Origin: Polychytrium aggregatum | Taxonomy: Eukaryota > Chytridiomycota > Chytridiomycetes > Polychytriales | Length of the DNA: 64,000 nt | Direction of reading: 5' to 3' | Assembly: GCF_025602895.1 (NCBI RefSeq) | Contig: NW_026516203.1 | Span: forward strand, 868,001-932,000 | Part shown: positions 52,901-64,000 of the stretch, piece by piece | Position numbering within the stretch: the stretch's first letter is position 1 | How the letters are laid out: every line of letters starts with the position of its first letter | Translations under genes and position numbers: made by a program | Notes under the pieces: model-generated | Databases searched by the model: none | Told to the model about the DNA's origin: nothing | Seen by the model: the letters and a program-made list of their open reading frames with translations, nothing else

Positions 52901-53128
52901 GACGCCGTGCTCGCTCGCAGCCAAGTGAATAGCCGCGGCTGGACGCTCGCCCGCGCATCTGGTGGAGCTGCTGGTCGTGAAAGCATCGGCGAGGTTGCGC
53001 TGGCGGACGACGGCCGCGGTCCGTTTGTCAAGATCACTCTGCTCGACCTTGAGACAGACGAGGACTGGCATCTCGGCGTCGACTGTCTGTTTGGTGCCGC
53101 AGAGCCCGCGCTGGTCCTGGATAAATAA
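49909..53128 (+). CDS. Secreted glycoside hydrolase family 31 enzyme
   Basis: Five exons: 49909-50610, 50762-51144, 51330-51359 (30 nt), 51535-52001 and 52173-53128, encoding 845 residues in frame. The start was chosen because it opens a clear signal peptide (MFSRLASRWAVLWAVCGLLL). The N-terminal beta-sandwich is followed by the GH31 barrel entry QYFGGGSQHGRYALRGETIQ. Next come PFYLSTAGYGVLRNTFAPGA, LTGRPIMPPIYGLEMGDSD and IGWMLVNDGYGCGYENL. The predicted nucleophile lies in IRKLDVAWVGSGYDMAFE and the acid/base in AGDIDGIWLGSPETYVRDLQ. The C-terminal sandwich includes NLLVAPVYDD and PEGAWYDFWKG. GH31 enzymes cleave alpha-glucosides, alpha-xylosides or alpha-galactosides, or transfer glycosyl groups. 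The nucleophile motif differs from the common WIDMNE, so substrate is not assigned. Confidence 0.9.
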
Positions 53129-53598
53129 AGCCGGTTGGCTGTCAAGCGACTCTTGACCCGAGCAGGCCCTCTGTTGCATTGCATTGCATCAGACGCGGTG
53201 CCTGTTATTGTGTCGTATCAGACACATCGAACACCATCACCGGCGCAACATCGCGACCCCTTCAACGAGGAACAGCTACTACGATATACAGCGATGCAAA
53301 TTCTCCATATTTTTGTTCTGCACAAAGGGCGGGCGCGGGCGACACGAAAGAGGCGAGACAGCAGCCACGGGTTTGGGCTGCTTGAAGAAGAAATAGCGAC
53401 AACCGCAACAACAGCAACAAAATCACGGGACAATCGATGCCACACGAAACGAAAGAGATGAAGATAAGAGGTGAGTATGGACGGAAAGGAAAGGTGGAGA
53501 CAAAGCCACGGAGGAGAAGGGACGGAACGGCAGGGAAGCGGGGTGACAGTGATATTGCAGTGGGAAAGGGCCCGTTGGCTCCACCGAGGCAGCGGTGC
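53129..53598. other. Convergent spacer between GH31 and Hook stop codons
   Basis: 470 bp serving as 3' flank for both genes. No gene, RNA or repeat was recognised. Confidence 0.5.
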
Positions 53599-56500
53599 TC
53601 AGCGGCCGCGAATGTTGAGCTCGATCTGCTTGCGCTGCTGCGCCAGCCACGAGTTGCTCAGGCCCATGGAAGTGGTGCCCATGAAGCCCGCGCCGATGCC
53701 GCGGCCGGTGCCGGTCGAGGTTGTCAGGAGCTTCTTGTGCTGGACCTCCATGCCGAGGTTGTTCCACGCCGAGATCATGAGCTTCTGTTCGCGCTTGGCT
53801 GCGTTGCGAGTGTCGAGCAGCTCGTTTTGCGCCCGCTTGAGCTCTTCTTCGCGCTCCTTGAGCTGCACTTCCAGCGACACGATCGCCTCGGCGTAGTTTT
53901 CCTGAACGAGCCAGCGATATCATGGGTAAATACAACCTGGTACACCGGAAGCGTCGAACAACCGCCGAGCAAGGAGGGTGAGGCAACAAACGAACCTGTG
54001 CGTTGCTCCTGAGATCGCGGATCTGCTTGTCCTGGGCCAGAATATGCTGGGTGTGGTAGAGGATGCGGGGCGGAAGAGCGGGAGAGCGGGCGAGCTAAGT
54101 ATGTGACCCTTCTGTGCCCACAACTATTCGCCATTCGCTTGTTCAGCGCTACGTCAAGGCAAACACTCACTTCCTTGGACTTTCGAAGGGCCGTGTGCAG
54201 CTGCTGGCTCTGCTCGGACAACTGCACAATCTTCTGCGTCGCCAAGGCGAGGCGCTGTGCGGTTTCTTCTGTCGAGACAGAGCCCTTGGTTTCAACCGCC
54301 GTGAGTGCGGCCTTGAGGTTCTGGTTCACACGCTCGGTCTGGATCAGCTGCTCGCGCACCTCGAGCAGGGCCGACTGCAGCGAGTCCTTCTCGACAGAGA
54401 GCTTGTTAAGCTGTGCCATCTGGAAGCGGTTCTCCTCCGAGAGCGTGTCCTGCTGTCGTCGGAGCTTGTCAAAGTCGACGTGGTTGGGGGTGGACACCAT
54501 GAACGACGACGACGTCATGGAAGTCATGGGTGCCGGTGTCTGGGCTGTCAGCTGGGTCTCGCTGAGTGCACGCTCGAGCTCAGCCACCCGCTTCTTGAGG
54601 ATCTGGATCTGCAGAGTCTGATCATGGCCACTCTTATCGGCGCTCGCCACGGGCTCGGGCTTGCTGGCCTGGCTGTTGGCTTCGTTGACGGCTTTGAGCT
54701 GTTGGATTTCATTCTCGAGTGCAAGATTGCGCTGGAAAGCTTGCATGTAGTCCTGTGGTCGACCGGGAGGGTCAGATGCGCTTCCGTGTCGACGACAAAA
54801 CGGCATGAGGCCGTCCAGACCGACATTCCACCACAAGCGCTTTGTCAGAGTGGCTGAGAAGGGTCACTCCAGATGATCCTTACCGTCTCGAACTTGCTCT
54901 TGAGGCGGTTCGAGTCCTCGAGAAGGCTTTCCAGAACACTAATGCGCTCGCCGTTGACGTCGACGGACTTGAGATGCTCGACCTGGTTCTGGAGCTCGGC
55001 AATGCGTCGGTGCCTGTCGGTGTCAATGTTAGTGCGGCTCAAGAGCACCGGAAGGATCACGGCAGCATAGCGGAGCAGAAACAGTGCTTACAGGGCAGGG
55101 ACGTTGGTGTCAGGGGTGCTTTCCAAGTCCTTGCTCAGGGCGTGCGTTGAGGTGCCTGGTGGTTGCAGCGGTAGCGGCAGCAAGTTTAGTCCGACGTCGG
55201 GAGCTCGCTGGGAGCTGTATCGGGTCTTGGACACACTGGAGTGCTCGTCAGCTACATACCGCCAAGCTCCACTTCCCGGAGCTGGTCCTCGAGGTTGCTG
55301 ATGCGCTCCATATCTTCGCGCCGCTCAAGCTCCAGGCGCTCGACCTTGCCGCGGGCATCCTTCAGCTCAAAGTCCAATCGCGAGTTGTCGACTTGCAGGG
55401 TCGAGTTTTTCTGCTCAAGTGTGCCGATCTGCTCTTTGTACGTGTCCATGAGTGACCGGAAGGCAATCATCTTCCGATTGTCGTCCTCCAGCTGAACGAT
55501 GCGCTGGTTGAGGAGGTTGTTTTGGTCTTCCACTGACTGCAGAGGAGCATCGATCGATATTGTATGCGTGTTATGCGCTGGGAATGCGATGACACAAACG
55601 TGTAGCCGGAGCCGACCCGTACCTCGCTCAAGAGCTACAGGTCTCAACAGCGCGCAGCCACTCGGGGCTGGTGCCGATTCGAGTGTCCAGGGCATCATGT
55701 GCGGCAAGCAGACATCACGTACTCTCATTTGCTTGCGCAAGTCTGCGCTTTCTTCCAGGCGCTTCTTGTACTTCTCAAGCATGGCCTCAGACTTTTGCAG
55801 GCGATCAGCAAGGTGGCCAAACTCCTCCACCTGGTCGCGTAGAATGGATGCCTCGTCGGCAAGTTTCTTGGTGTCGTCGAGCTGATGAAACCAGGAAAGG
55901 GCAGGTGGGGTCAGCGAGCCGCTCCACGAGTATGCGCCGCTGCTTTAGACAGATCCATCTCTATTGCAGAGGTTTGAGAGCGTGTCGTGGCTGGATACCT
56001 TGCGAATGAGGTCGTTGATGCGGGTCGTTTGGATCTCGACCGTTTGCTCATAGTCGATCCGTTTGTTTTCACTCTTCTCGCTGTGCCAGTATCAGTCCGT
56101 CAGTACGAAGCCCAGGGCCGTGTGTGGGAGACATGCATGGTAGCCTCTTGAGTCTGGCTGGGCGTGCTCACACCAAGCGAGCATGGACATCCACATCGTG
56201 CATGCGTCACTCACAGCTCGGCCTTGAGCTTGTTGATTTCGGACCGGAGGATGAGATCCGCTGAGCCGGCCTCTGACATATCCATCGCAGCGTTTTCAAG
56301 ATCCTTCAGTTTGCTTTCGGCCTCCAGCTTATCCGTCTCGAGCTCTTCCTGTGATACAGATGGGTCGTGGCGGCACGTCAGTCGTGTGCAGGCATGTCAT
56401 GGCATCAGGGAAACCCTTGGTATTCGTCCCTGCTGACAACTCTCCCAACCAAGGAAATCTTACATATTGATTACGCAGGTTGGAGAGCTCCTGAGTGAGT

Positions 56501-57736
56501 GCCAGATTGTCCCGCTCGAGTTGTGCTTTCTGATTCAGCAAGTCGCTTTGTCCAAATCCGTCCAGCTCGTCCCTGGATGCAGATGCTCCGATTGTGAGAA
56601 GAAAGAAGTGCCACCAATGGTGACGGGCGCACCAGTTGTCCCTGCGAGAGCAGTGATCTCGGAAGCCTCGCGCCGTGAGATGCCATGTCAGCGAGGATGA
56701 CTATCTCACCTTGGAGTCAGCGGGGTCAGGCGAAACCCCGAGCTTCCGTTTCTCAGCTTTTCCATTGCCTGGGCGAGCGGGGAAACACAAAGAATCAGTC
56801 ACTCGCACATGCCACAGGACCGGTGGCACCCGGACATACGGGGATTCCGTCCGTACACAGGATTCCAGTGGCAAATGTCGCCACTGGTGCACTGTGGAAG
56901 TGGGTGGATGCGCACCAGCCGCAAGGTGCGACGTGATGAATGGGTCAAGAGGCCTTACCGTCTCGATACAGAGCATCAGAATGTGTTGGGACTCTTGGTC
57001 GAGCATCTGGATGCGTGCAATGTACTTTTGGTTGTTTTCGCACTGGACGGCAAGCGCCAGGACGAGCTGGACGAGTTTCAGGGTCTCGGAAACGTCGGCG
57101 TCTCGGGCGATGGCGGTGACGTTGGGGGCAGCCAGGCCCGTTGTGATTTGACCAAGAATCTGCTCATAGTATCCGAGCAGCAGCTTGTGGAGCTTCTTGA
57201 GATTGTTGAACTTGAGGACCCAGTTGTCTCCAGCTTCGACGGCGCGGATGGACTTGAACCAGCCCGAGTCGCTGTTGGCGAAGGGAGGAAGCACAGCAGC
57301 ACGTCAGAACGGGCCAGATTGTGATGGACAGAAAAGCACGCCACTGTGGGGATGCCACATCGATGCAAACAGCAAGCAGCGGCTGCATCGTGGCATCTCT
57401 AGCATGTGCACCCGCGCTTCTGGCCAGCGCCTCGATTCGCAGGATACCGACATATCCATGAGGATGTCAAGGAGAATCGAGCCATCGGAGAGATCCTCGA
57501 TCTGATGGCATTCGCGAGGGAGATTGTCGAAGGTGTTGATCTGGAAGGCGGCCCGACAGAGCCGAGAGACGACGGAGAGACCACGGCGTTGGCATTGGCG
57601 TTGGCATTGGCGGAGGGGGGGATGTGTTAGATCGACCGGGGGGGGGTGCGGCACGCTGGAGACGATACTCGATGCGGCGACAGACGATGCGACGTACCCA
57701 TTGGATGAAAGCCCACTCAAGCTGTTGCGGCTCCAT
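53599..57736 (-). CDS. HOK1: Hook family protein, dynein-early endosome adaptor
   Basis: A multi-exon gene. Clear exons include 57698-57736, 57447-57540, one with its 5' end near 57270, and a long series of coiled-coil exons down to the stop at 53599. The start MEPQQLEWAFIQW leads to INTFDNLPRECHQIEDLSDG then SILLDILMDM. The Hook domain continues DNWVLKFNNLKKLHKLLLGY and VSETLKLVQLVLALAVQCEN. Extended heptad-rich coiled coils follow (for example RVAELERALSETQL, RRQQDTLSEENRFQMAQLNK). The C-terminal cargo-side segment has LMISAWNNLGMEVQHKKLL and SNSWLAQQRKQIELNIRGR. Hook links cytoplasmic dynein to endosomes with FTS and FHIP partners. The exon 2/3 join appears one base out of frame. Middle exon limits were not individually fixed. 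Confidence 0.88.
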
Positions 57737-58089
57737 GAGAGGCAGGACACTCGAAGGACAGGGGAGAACGGAATCGGCGGGGTGATGGAGGGGGCGACGA
57801 AGCAGCGATGAGGACAGAGCAGAGACCACAGGACCCGCGGGCTGTGCTTGGTGAATGCCCACAGGCACGGCGGATCCAGCCCGGATGCAGCCAGGCTGGA
57901 TCCGGATGGCACTTGTCTCGGCACACACACACACACCCGCTCGGAATCCCCTTGGTCTTTCCCTGGTCGAGATCCTCTCTTTTCTCCCTCGCTCTTTCGT
58001 TCCGCCAACAAGATTCCTCCTTGCACCTTGGTTGTCCGCCCGTCCCTCCCCGTCGCCGCCGCTCCCGTCTCGCTGATCCCTCCGCCGCC
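57737..58089. promoter_or_regulatory. Divergent promoter region between Hook and SCD6 genes
   Basis: 353 bp between outward-facing start codons, expected to carry both promoters. It contains an ACACACAC tract near 57923-57934 and a pyrimidine-rich stretch upstream of the SCD6 start. No specific factor site is claimed. Confidence 0.55.
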
Positions 58090-60576
58090 ATGGCCTACAT
58101 TGGGTCCAAGATCAGCTTGATTTCAAAGTCCGATATCCGGTACATTGGTATCCTGCATGACATCAACCAAACCGAATCCACCGTTGCTCTCGGCCAAGGT
58201 CCGCCATCGTCGCTGCAATCTGCCGCTTCGTCTGCCCGTCCCTCCCGCCTCCGACCCAGCATCATATTTGTGGCTGCTTTGCAGTCGAAATCCGGGCCAG
58301 CCCACCTCTGCGCGAGCAACCTGGACTGCTGGGCTGCATTGCAACGTTGATTCCGTGTCGAAGGCTGGCAGCTATGCTTCCGGCACCCTTGGTTTCTGTC
58401 CAGTCAACTGACGGCACCTCGCCTTTTGTTCTTCTCATGCTCTTGCGGAACCTCGACTCGCACACTGCACCTTCTCAACGACGCTGGGGCTATGCAGTCC
58501 GCTCCCTGGGCACCGAGGGCCGACGAGGCAACCCCACTCAGGAAATCCCCCCCTCCGACCAAATCTTTGACTACATTGTCTTTCGAGGCTCCGATATCAA
58601 GGACCTGACAGTTCTGTCTCAGCCCCCGCCGATTCCTGTCTCGCAAATCCCCAATGATCCCGCTATAATGGGGGTAGGCCACGCTTCCCGCACTGAATCG
58701 CTTGGTGTGGTGCTCTCGAGACATGGCGGCCTGCCGCACCTCCACGGCCCGTCTGGCTGGGCTCGGTGATCCGCAGGCCGGGTTTGCACCGAGCTGCTCC
58801 GCCAGAACTGACACCGCCGTGCCGATGGGCGCCCTTGGATACGCCCATACCGTCCGCGAAGCCCGATCGGAGGATACTCGTGTGATTCGAGAGTTGAACG
58901 CCTGATGGTGCAGGCTTGGCAACATCGCACTCACTCGCTTCCGCTCTACCGCGCGCTTCGTCTCTGCCGTCTACGCTTGGATCCATCGAATCCAATCCAA
59001 TCCAATCCTCGACTCGATATTGGCGGCCGCTCCTCTCCTTTGCAATCCGTAGTCGTACTCGGCCTATTCTCAGTACGGCGGGCCTGCTGGCTACAGCTAT
59101 CCGCCCCAGACCGCAGGCTATCCTCAGCCCGGTCCTGCGCAAGCCCAGCGCCCGTACGCCTCGGATGCCCCTGCCGCGTCAGCTCCCGAAGTCGAGGCTC
59201 CTGCGCAAGCCGCTCCCGAGGTAGGAAGACACCCCACCATTGAGACGGGCATTCCAAGCGACGCTCGCTCGTAGAATCTGATTTGACGCTCTCTCCGTTC
59301 GCGGTTCTCAACAAGGCCGAGCCTGAGGAGCCTGAAGAGGAGGTCGAGTTTGACCAGGTCGCCCACGACAAAGCCGGCCAGTCGTCGCCCAGGGCTGTTG
59401 CAGAGAAGCTTGGTAAGCTTGATCTGACCGAAAGAGGACACGATGGAGCCGCCAGGAGCAAGGATCGCCCCGCCAAAAAGGACGGCAAGCCCCCAAGAGG
59501 CCAGGAGCGTCCCAAGTCGAGTGATGGAGCTGGCGTATCTGGAAAGCCCCAGCAGAAGCGGGAAGCTGCTCCGGTCGAGACCGAGGCTGGAGCCGTTACC
59601 GAAGTCGCTCCCGAGCCTCAGCAGTCTGAGCAAGATGGTCAGTACGATGGCGCTCTGGGTGCTGCTGCCTTGCTCTCGATCCGGTTGACTCATCGTTGCT
59701 CTGACACCCTCTGTCCTGGCTCTGAACCCACCGCGGAATTCTGTTTCCAGCCGTTGCCCCCGTCCAGCAGTACAATAATCGCAATCGAGGCGGATCGGGT
59801 TACCACGGCTACCAATCGCACGGCCAGTACCAGGCTCAGCAGCATGGCCAGCAGTATGGTCAGCAGCAGGGCTTCAACAACCGTCGCGGCGGCCGTGGTC
59901 GCGGTGGCCGTCCCCACAGTGGCAATGTCCGTAACAACCGGCTGCCTATTCCCGACTCGGACTTTGATTTTGAGTCGTCGAACGCCAAGTTCAACAAGTC
60001 CGAGCTACAGACAAAGGAGACCCGCGAGGTTGAGCACGAAGAAGACGATGACTTTGAGGACGGCGAGGAGGACCACGACTCGTCTGCCTACAACAAGTCC
60101 AAGTCCTTCTTTGACAACATCTCGTGCGAGGCCCGAGATCGTGCCGAAGGCGAGAAGTAAGTATCTGGATCAGCCGCCTTTGACCCTCGTCATATCCCCA
60201 GCCCAAGCCGCGGCTCACACAGCAGAAGAAACACGCCGACCATGCCTGCAACTAGCCAGCTCATGCCGGGCTGGGCCAGTGCCTGTGCCTGTGCCTGTCT
60301 TGTCAGAACCGGTTTCTAACGACCCGCTCGCCCACGCCCTCCAGAACCAGCCGCCGTGCGCGCCAGTACGAGGAGCGCCGACTCAACCTCGAGACCTTTG
60401 GCCAGATCTCAATCGATGGCAACAAGCAGGGCAATCGCCGTGGAGGCTATGGCTACAACCGCCGCGGCGGCTCTCGCGGCGGACACTCCCACAACAACGG
60501 TGGGCAGAACTTCAATCGCGGTGGCCAGGGCTACCGCCACAACCAGCATAACCAACAGCAGCAAAACCAAGCCTAA
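58090..60576 (+). CDS. SCD6: Scd6/Lsm14 (RAP55) translational repressor
   Basis: Six exons: 58090-58198, 58498-58673, 59053-59220, 59316-59637, 59751-60156 and 60345-60576, giving 470 residues in frame. The protein binds eIF4G and Dhh1/DDX6 and drives mRNAs into P-bodies. The full family order is present. The N-terminal LSm14 domain is [20 protein letters not shown] with [20 protein letters not shown] and [17 protein letters not shown] Tyr/Pro/Gly-rich linker follows, then an acidic/Ala-rich segment and a first Gly/Gln/Arg-rich tract. Next are the FDF box [20 protein letters not shown], the FFD box [18 protein letters not shown] and the TFG box [20 protein letters not shown]-terminal RGG-rich tail ends in Gln/Asn repeats. 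Confidence 0.96.
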
Positions 60577-61344
60577 GCATCAGACACATCCCCATCTGCT
60601 ATGTTTCTGCATCTTTGTTACTCGTTTGTGGCTTTCCTCCTCCATTTGCCTTTCCAATCGTATATTTTTTGAAGCCTTCCACTCCCCACGTTTGCCTTCT
60701 CTCACTCTCCCGACCCACCCCTCCTTGTGCGGCTCCTCCTGTGGTGGCAACAGCAAGATGAATACAGCTCGTTGGCGAATCAAGATGGCCTCCTGCAGCT
60801 GAACGGTGAGGCTCGGGACAGCACCCATGCGCCCGCGAATCAGCTCTCTCGTTAGCCATCGGCATCGCTGTGTCGCTGATCGTCTTCAGCGACAATCGCA
60901 TTTGTTGTTGCTGCACCCCGTGATGTCTGAAACCAACCTTGAATGCACTCGATGTGGGAGTGTTGTGCATCCACTCGACCATCTGGACCGCTCCATGGTG
61001 TATCGATATCAATATACCTGCTTTCTCGAGTCGCTTGGCTTCCCGGCACTGTGAGCACACTGTTTGGCATGATTACCGTGAGTGCATCCCGATTCCAGAA
61101 CGACGCTGCTGTCTTGGCTCAACAAAGGATGTCCAGTTCAAAATGGGTTCGCCGAAATAGGAAATTCGCCGGAACCTGTGGCTGGCCGCGGTCTGGCCCG
61201 CTTGCCACAGCCCACAAACAGCGGATCGGCCAGCGATCCGCCCGATCCCCTCCATCGTCCCCGTCCTCAAGCCCGCCCAAGCATCGGCTCGATCGATCCG
61301 ATCAGCTTCATAGCGCCAGCGCATCGACCCACATATCTATCACA
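60577..61344. other. Intergenic region between SCD6 and the CHY zinc-finger gene
   Basis: 768 bp. It includes a fragment (60960-61068) homologous to the middle of MITE copy B, without recognisable terminal repeats. The rest is SCD6 3' flank and the promoter of the next gene. Confidence 0.5.
60960..61068. repeat. Fragment related to the interior of MITE copy B
   Basis: Closely resembles 12360-12470, sharing the block TCTCGAGTCGCTTGGCTTCC followed by CGGCACTGT.AGCACAC, plus CTCCATGGTG.ATCGATATCA upstream, in the same orientation. On the minus strand both copies happen to read CREAKRLEKA, but there is no open gene around them. Confidence 0.75.
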
Positions 61345-62500
61345 ATGTGTAAGCCTTGAGCACGATGCAGTGCACCGGCATCCTCGTCGAAGCCAGATCG
61401 ATGCACCATCTGCGCTGCTCCGAGCCTGTGGCCTCCAGCACCGCCGGCATCCCTCGCATCCCTCGCATCCTGGAATCCGCCCCACGCCTGGGCGTCTTTT
61501 TGGACGATTATGGCAAGCTAAAGCACATACGTACTGCCTCTTTTTAATCTCGATATCCTCAGGCAAACACGTTCTCAACGCCCAGGTATGCTCCTGGCCC
61601 TGGCCGCCGCACCGATGCCAACCGACCGCATCGAGGAACGGCCCCTCATGCGAGGTCCAGACAGGGTTTGATCGATACCAGAGACCCACATCCAGTCCTG
61701 GAGCAGTCGTAGATGCTACATGGCGATTGTGAGACTGATGTTATCCCGGGGGCATTTCAATTGATCCATCGCAAGGTCTCGATCCGAGCCCCGTGCTGTC
61801 GACAGTGGTTCGACTGCCCCGAATGTCATGCCGAGAAAGCCGACCATGAGCTAAGGTATTCAAAGGCACCACGAATGCTGGGCCGGCCCTACTGCCGGAT
61901 GGTCTGGGTCAGCGTTGCCAGCGCCATAGTTCCCCTTGGTCCGTTGCTGACAGGCGCTTGCGGCCATCCCTCCCCTCTGCGTCGGCATCGCCCTCCAAAG
62001 AAAGGCCATGGAGATGGTTTTCGCATGCAAAAAATGCCGCAAGGTCTTTAGAAAGGACATGGCGTAAGTGTCTCCCGGTCTTGAGTTGATGACGATGCCA
62101 GTGCTGCGGCTGTCTTTGGCCATGCTCCCACGTAGCAATTTTGCTCGAGCCGCGGAAGCACCAGATACTCAGGACCGTCGATACATATGCCTCCTCTCCA
62201 CCAGTGACTACGACGAGGCCGACGAATACTGCCCGCACTGCGACAACAAATACGTCATCCCGGCCAAGACCCCGCAGATGGTGAGTCGAGCTGCTACATC
62301 GACAATTGCTCATCGGGTCTATGTGCAGCGGAAGGGTCTTTGCTCGCAAGACTATGCTTGTGTGTTCGACCAGCCCGGCTGATTCATTCTGGCTGCAGGG
62401 CGTTGGCGTCGAGGGCGACGACCCTCGATTGTTGCGAGACTATCGTGAGAAGCAGCGCCAGTTGCTGGAGGCCGAGTTTATGGCTGAGCGGCTTGGTTAG
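61345..62500 (+). CDS. Small CHY-type zinc-finger protein
   Basis: Six coding exons: 61345-61348 (ATG plus one base), 61563-61585 (23 nt), 61776-61855, 62001-62063, 62205-62280 and 62399-62500, giving 115 residues in frame. The joined start reads MCKHVLNAQVSIRAPCCRQW, then FDCPECHAEKADHEL. This is the CHY zinc-finger pattern (C-x-H near the start, CC, C-x2-C-H, H). A further pair of Cys motifs, CKKCRKVF and CPHCDNKYVIP, completes the zinc-binding core. A charged tail (DDPRLLRDYREKQRQLLEAE) ends the protein. Family members include yeast Hot13-like and plant/animal CHY proteins; the role of this short form is not known to me. The acceptor at 61775 (AAG) is slightly unusual. Confidence 0.82.
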
Positions 62501-62828
62501 ATCGCTTGCACATCAATCGAAATCAGAATGAAGCCATACTTGAAGCAGCTGCAGAGCGGCGATCCCGTCGGCTGTGTCCTCGTGATAGTGCATCGCTCAG
62601 ACTGCGTATCTCGGCTGAGTGAGTGAGTGAGTGAGTGAGTGAGGACAGGCCGGGGTGGATTCGGCCTGATCGAACAAGCCGGGGCGGATGCAGCGGAATT
62701 GATTCATTTGTGGTTCCAGCCGTTTTTTGTTTTTGATCACACCATCTATTTCGGCCCCATCACCCAAGGCCGACCACCGAGGCCTATACCATCACATTCC
62801 CATTGCCAGAGTCCAGAATCGACGCACG
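62501..62828. other. Spacer between the CHY zinc-finger and RRP15 genes
   Basis: 328 bp with a (GAGT)n microsatellite at 62619-62643 and the presumed RRP15 promoter. No gene seen. Confidence 0.55.
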
Positions 62829-64000
62829 ATGGGCCCCAAGAAGACCATGACCCTCGCCGTCTCGAAGAAGCGAAGCGCTCCTCCTGCGAAAGCCCGCTCC
62901 GGAGGGACACCGGGAAGCAAAAAGATCAAAACCGAATCGGCCGGCCAGTCATCTGGCAGCGCCAGCCAGAGCTTGGACAGCACAAAGCGTCGCCGGGAGG
63001 TCGACGATGCCGACGAAAACGACGACAATGATGAAGAGAACGTTGAAGCCATTGACGAGAGTGAAGAGAAGGTGGAAGCTCCGGTTGGATTTGTGGACTC
63101 GTTTGACTTTTCCGGGCCGGTCGACGACAAGGCGGCGGACGAGGCCGGTGACGGCGATGACATCGACGGTGCCGACGACGGTGCCGACGACGAAGGCGAC
63201 GAGAGCGATGACTTTATCGACGAGCTGGACGATGATCTCGACGAACTCGAAGGGGAAGACCAGGACGGGGACGATGATGCAGATGCAGATGAGGACAGCG
63301 ATGTGCCTGATGGCCAGCTTGTAGAGAAGCAGCAAGGTAGAGGGTGCTACTCCAAGGCGAGCACCAACGGACAGGGCCGATGATGTCTCCGTCCGTGGAC
63401 ATGATTGTTCCGAACATTACCGATGCATAGCTATGATGTGTTAACCCTGCGATCTTCGCCATGCTCTTCATGTTTTTGGAATCCTAGACGACAGCAAAGG
63501 CAGCAAGCTCGCATCAGCCATCGGCAGGATTCTGTCCAAGAAACTGTCCAAAGGCGACATTGATGTAAGACCATCGAAGCCTTGACGGAGTCGAGCCGGC
63601 AAAGGGCATTCGTGTGGTCGAATAGCGAGCAGAGCAGCAGCAAGGACGCTTGTTGGTTGTATTGTGCGGGCGCTCGTACCATGGGCGGATTCCATCAGCC
63701 AAGGGAGCTCCACATGCCCTTCCATCGATCGAGCTTGACGGCGGCCCTCGCAATCTGCCACTCACCAATATCTCTCCCTGCAACGGCATCTGCAGCGCCC
63801 CATCCTGGCCCAGAAAAAGGAGATTGAGCGAGCCATTGACGAAGAGAAGCTCGAATCTAAAGCGACCCGGACAATCTCGGTACAGAAGAAAGCCGAGCTG
63901 GAACGGGGACACGTCGTTCCAGATCACACAACCACCGACTACGAGAAGAAGCTGAGAAAGCTGGCCACCAAGGGTGGTGCGTATCCAGGGCCCATTTGGC
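62829..64000 (+). CDS. RRP15: Rrp15-like 60S ribosome biogenesis protein (3' end beyond window)
   Basis: Exons 62829-63336, 63488-63564 and 63795-63976 are in frame, and the gene continues past the right edge after a GTGCGT donor at 63977. Rrp15 is a nucleolar factor for pre-60S maturation. The N-terminus is Lys/Ser-rich with a likely nuclear signal (STKRRREVDD). Then comes a very acidic Asp/Glu/Gly tract (about residues 58-165), typical of nucleolar proteins. The conserved Rrp15 block follows: LASAIGRILSKKLSKGDIDR, PILAQKKEIERAIDEEKLES, then YEKKLRKLATKG at the edge. Confidence 0.88.

Overview
This window is nuclear DNA of a fungus. Genes are split by many short GT-AG introns, with up to 11-15 exons per gene and a G+C-rich coding strand. 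The proteins include fungal hallmarks: a TOK-type K+ channel, a GPI-type chitin deacetylase, class V myosin, Hook, Scd6 and Rpc82. The intron density and ungrouped gene order suggest an early-diverging, chytrid-like lineage; that is inference from style, not proof. All exon boundaries were read by eye from splice signals and reading-frame continuity. Most are exact, but allow about 1 base of error.

Layout, left to right. On the minus strand: a mitochondrial PPR protein (949-3063), glia maturation factor (3453-5369), succinyl-CoA ligase beta (5859-8512), RNA polymerase III subunit Rpc82 (9099-11966), a Rev7/Mad2B HORMA protein (about 12853-13719), an unrecognised 800-residue membrane protein (14288-17013) and a TOK potassium channel (17691-20384). 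The channel is divergent from a plus-strand mitochondrial ribosome recycling factor (20812-22298). Then come minus-strand Rvb2 (22666-25673), a plus-strand CCCH-finger Pumilio protein (26976-31318), a class V myosin (32525-39577) and an Mrs2-type Mg2+ channel (40583-43869). These are followed by a minus-strand chitin deacetylase (45106-46859), a doubtful small gene (47692-48171), a plus-strand secreted GH31 glycosidase (49909-53128), minus-strand Hook (53599-57736), plus-strand Scd6/Lsm14 (58090-60576), a small CHY zinc-finger protein (61345-62500) and Rrp15, cut off by the right edge (62829 onward).

The genes are housekeeping or cell-structure genes with no obvious operon-like or cluster logic. 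There is a loose theme of mitochondrial proteins (PPR, LSC2, RRF, MRS2), post-transcriptional RNA control (PUF, Scd6) and motor or actin transport (GMF, myosin V, Hook). I see no evidence for a secondary-metabolite cluster, virus or prokaryote-type defence system.

The most informative non-coding content is a family of short non-autonomous DNA transposons (MITEs). Their ends share an AAACGGGACA core and appear TA-flanked, as in Tc1/mariner elements. There are four copies plus one related fragment. Several introns and gene flanks carry clean tandem repeats (6, 11, 13 and 20 bp units). Gene structure also shows extremes: start codons severed from the rest of the coding region by an intron in RVB2 and in the CHY-finger gene, and 14-, 23- and 30-nt microexons.
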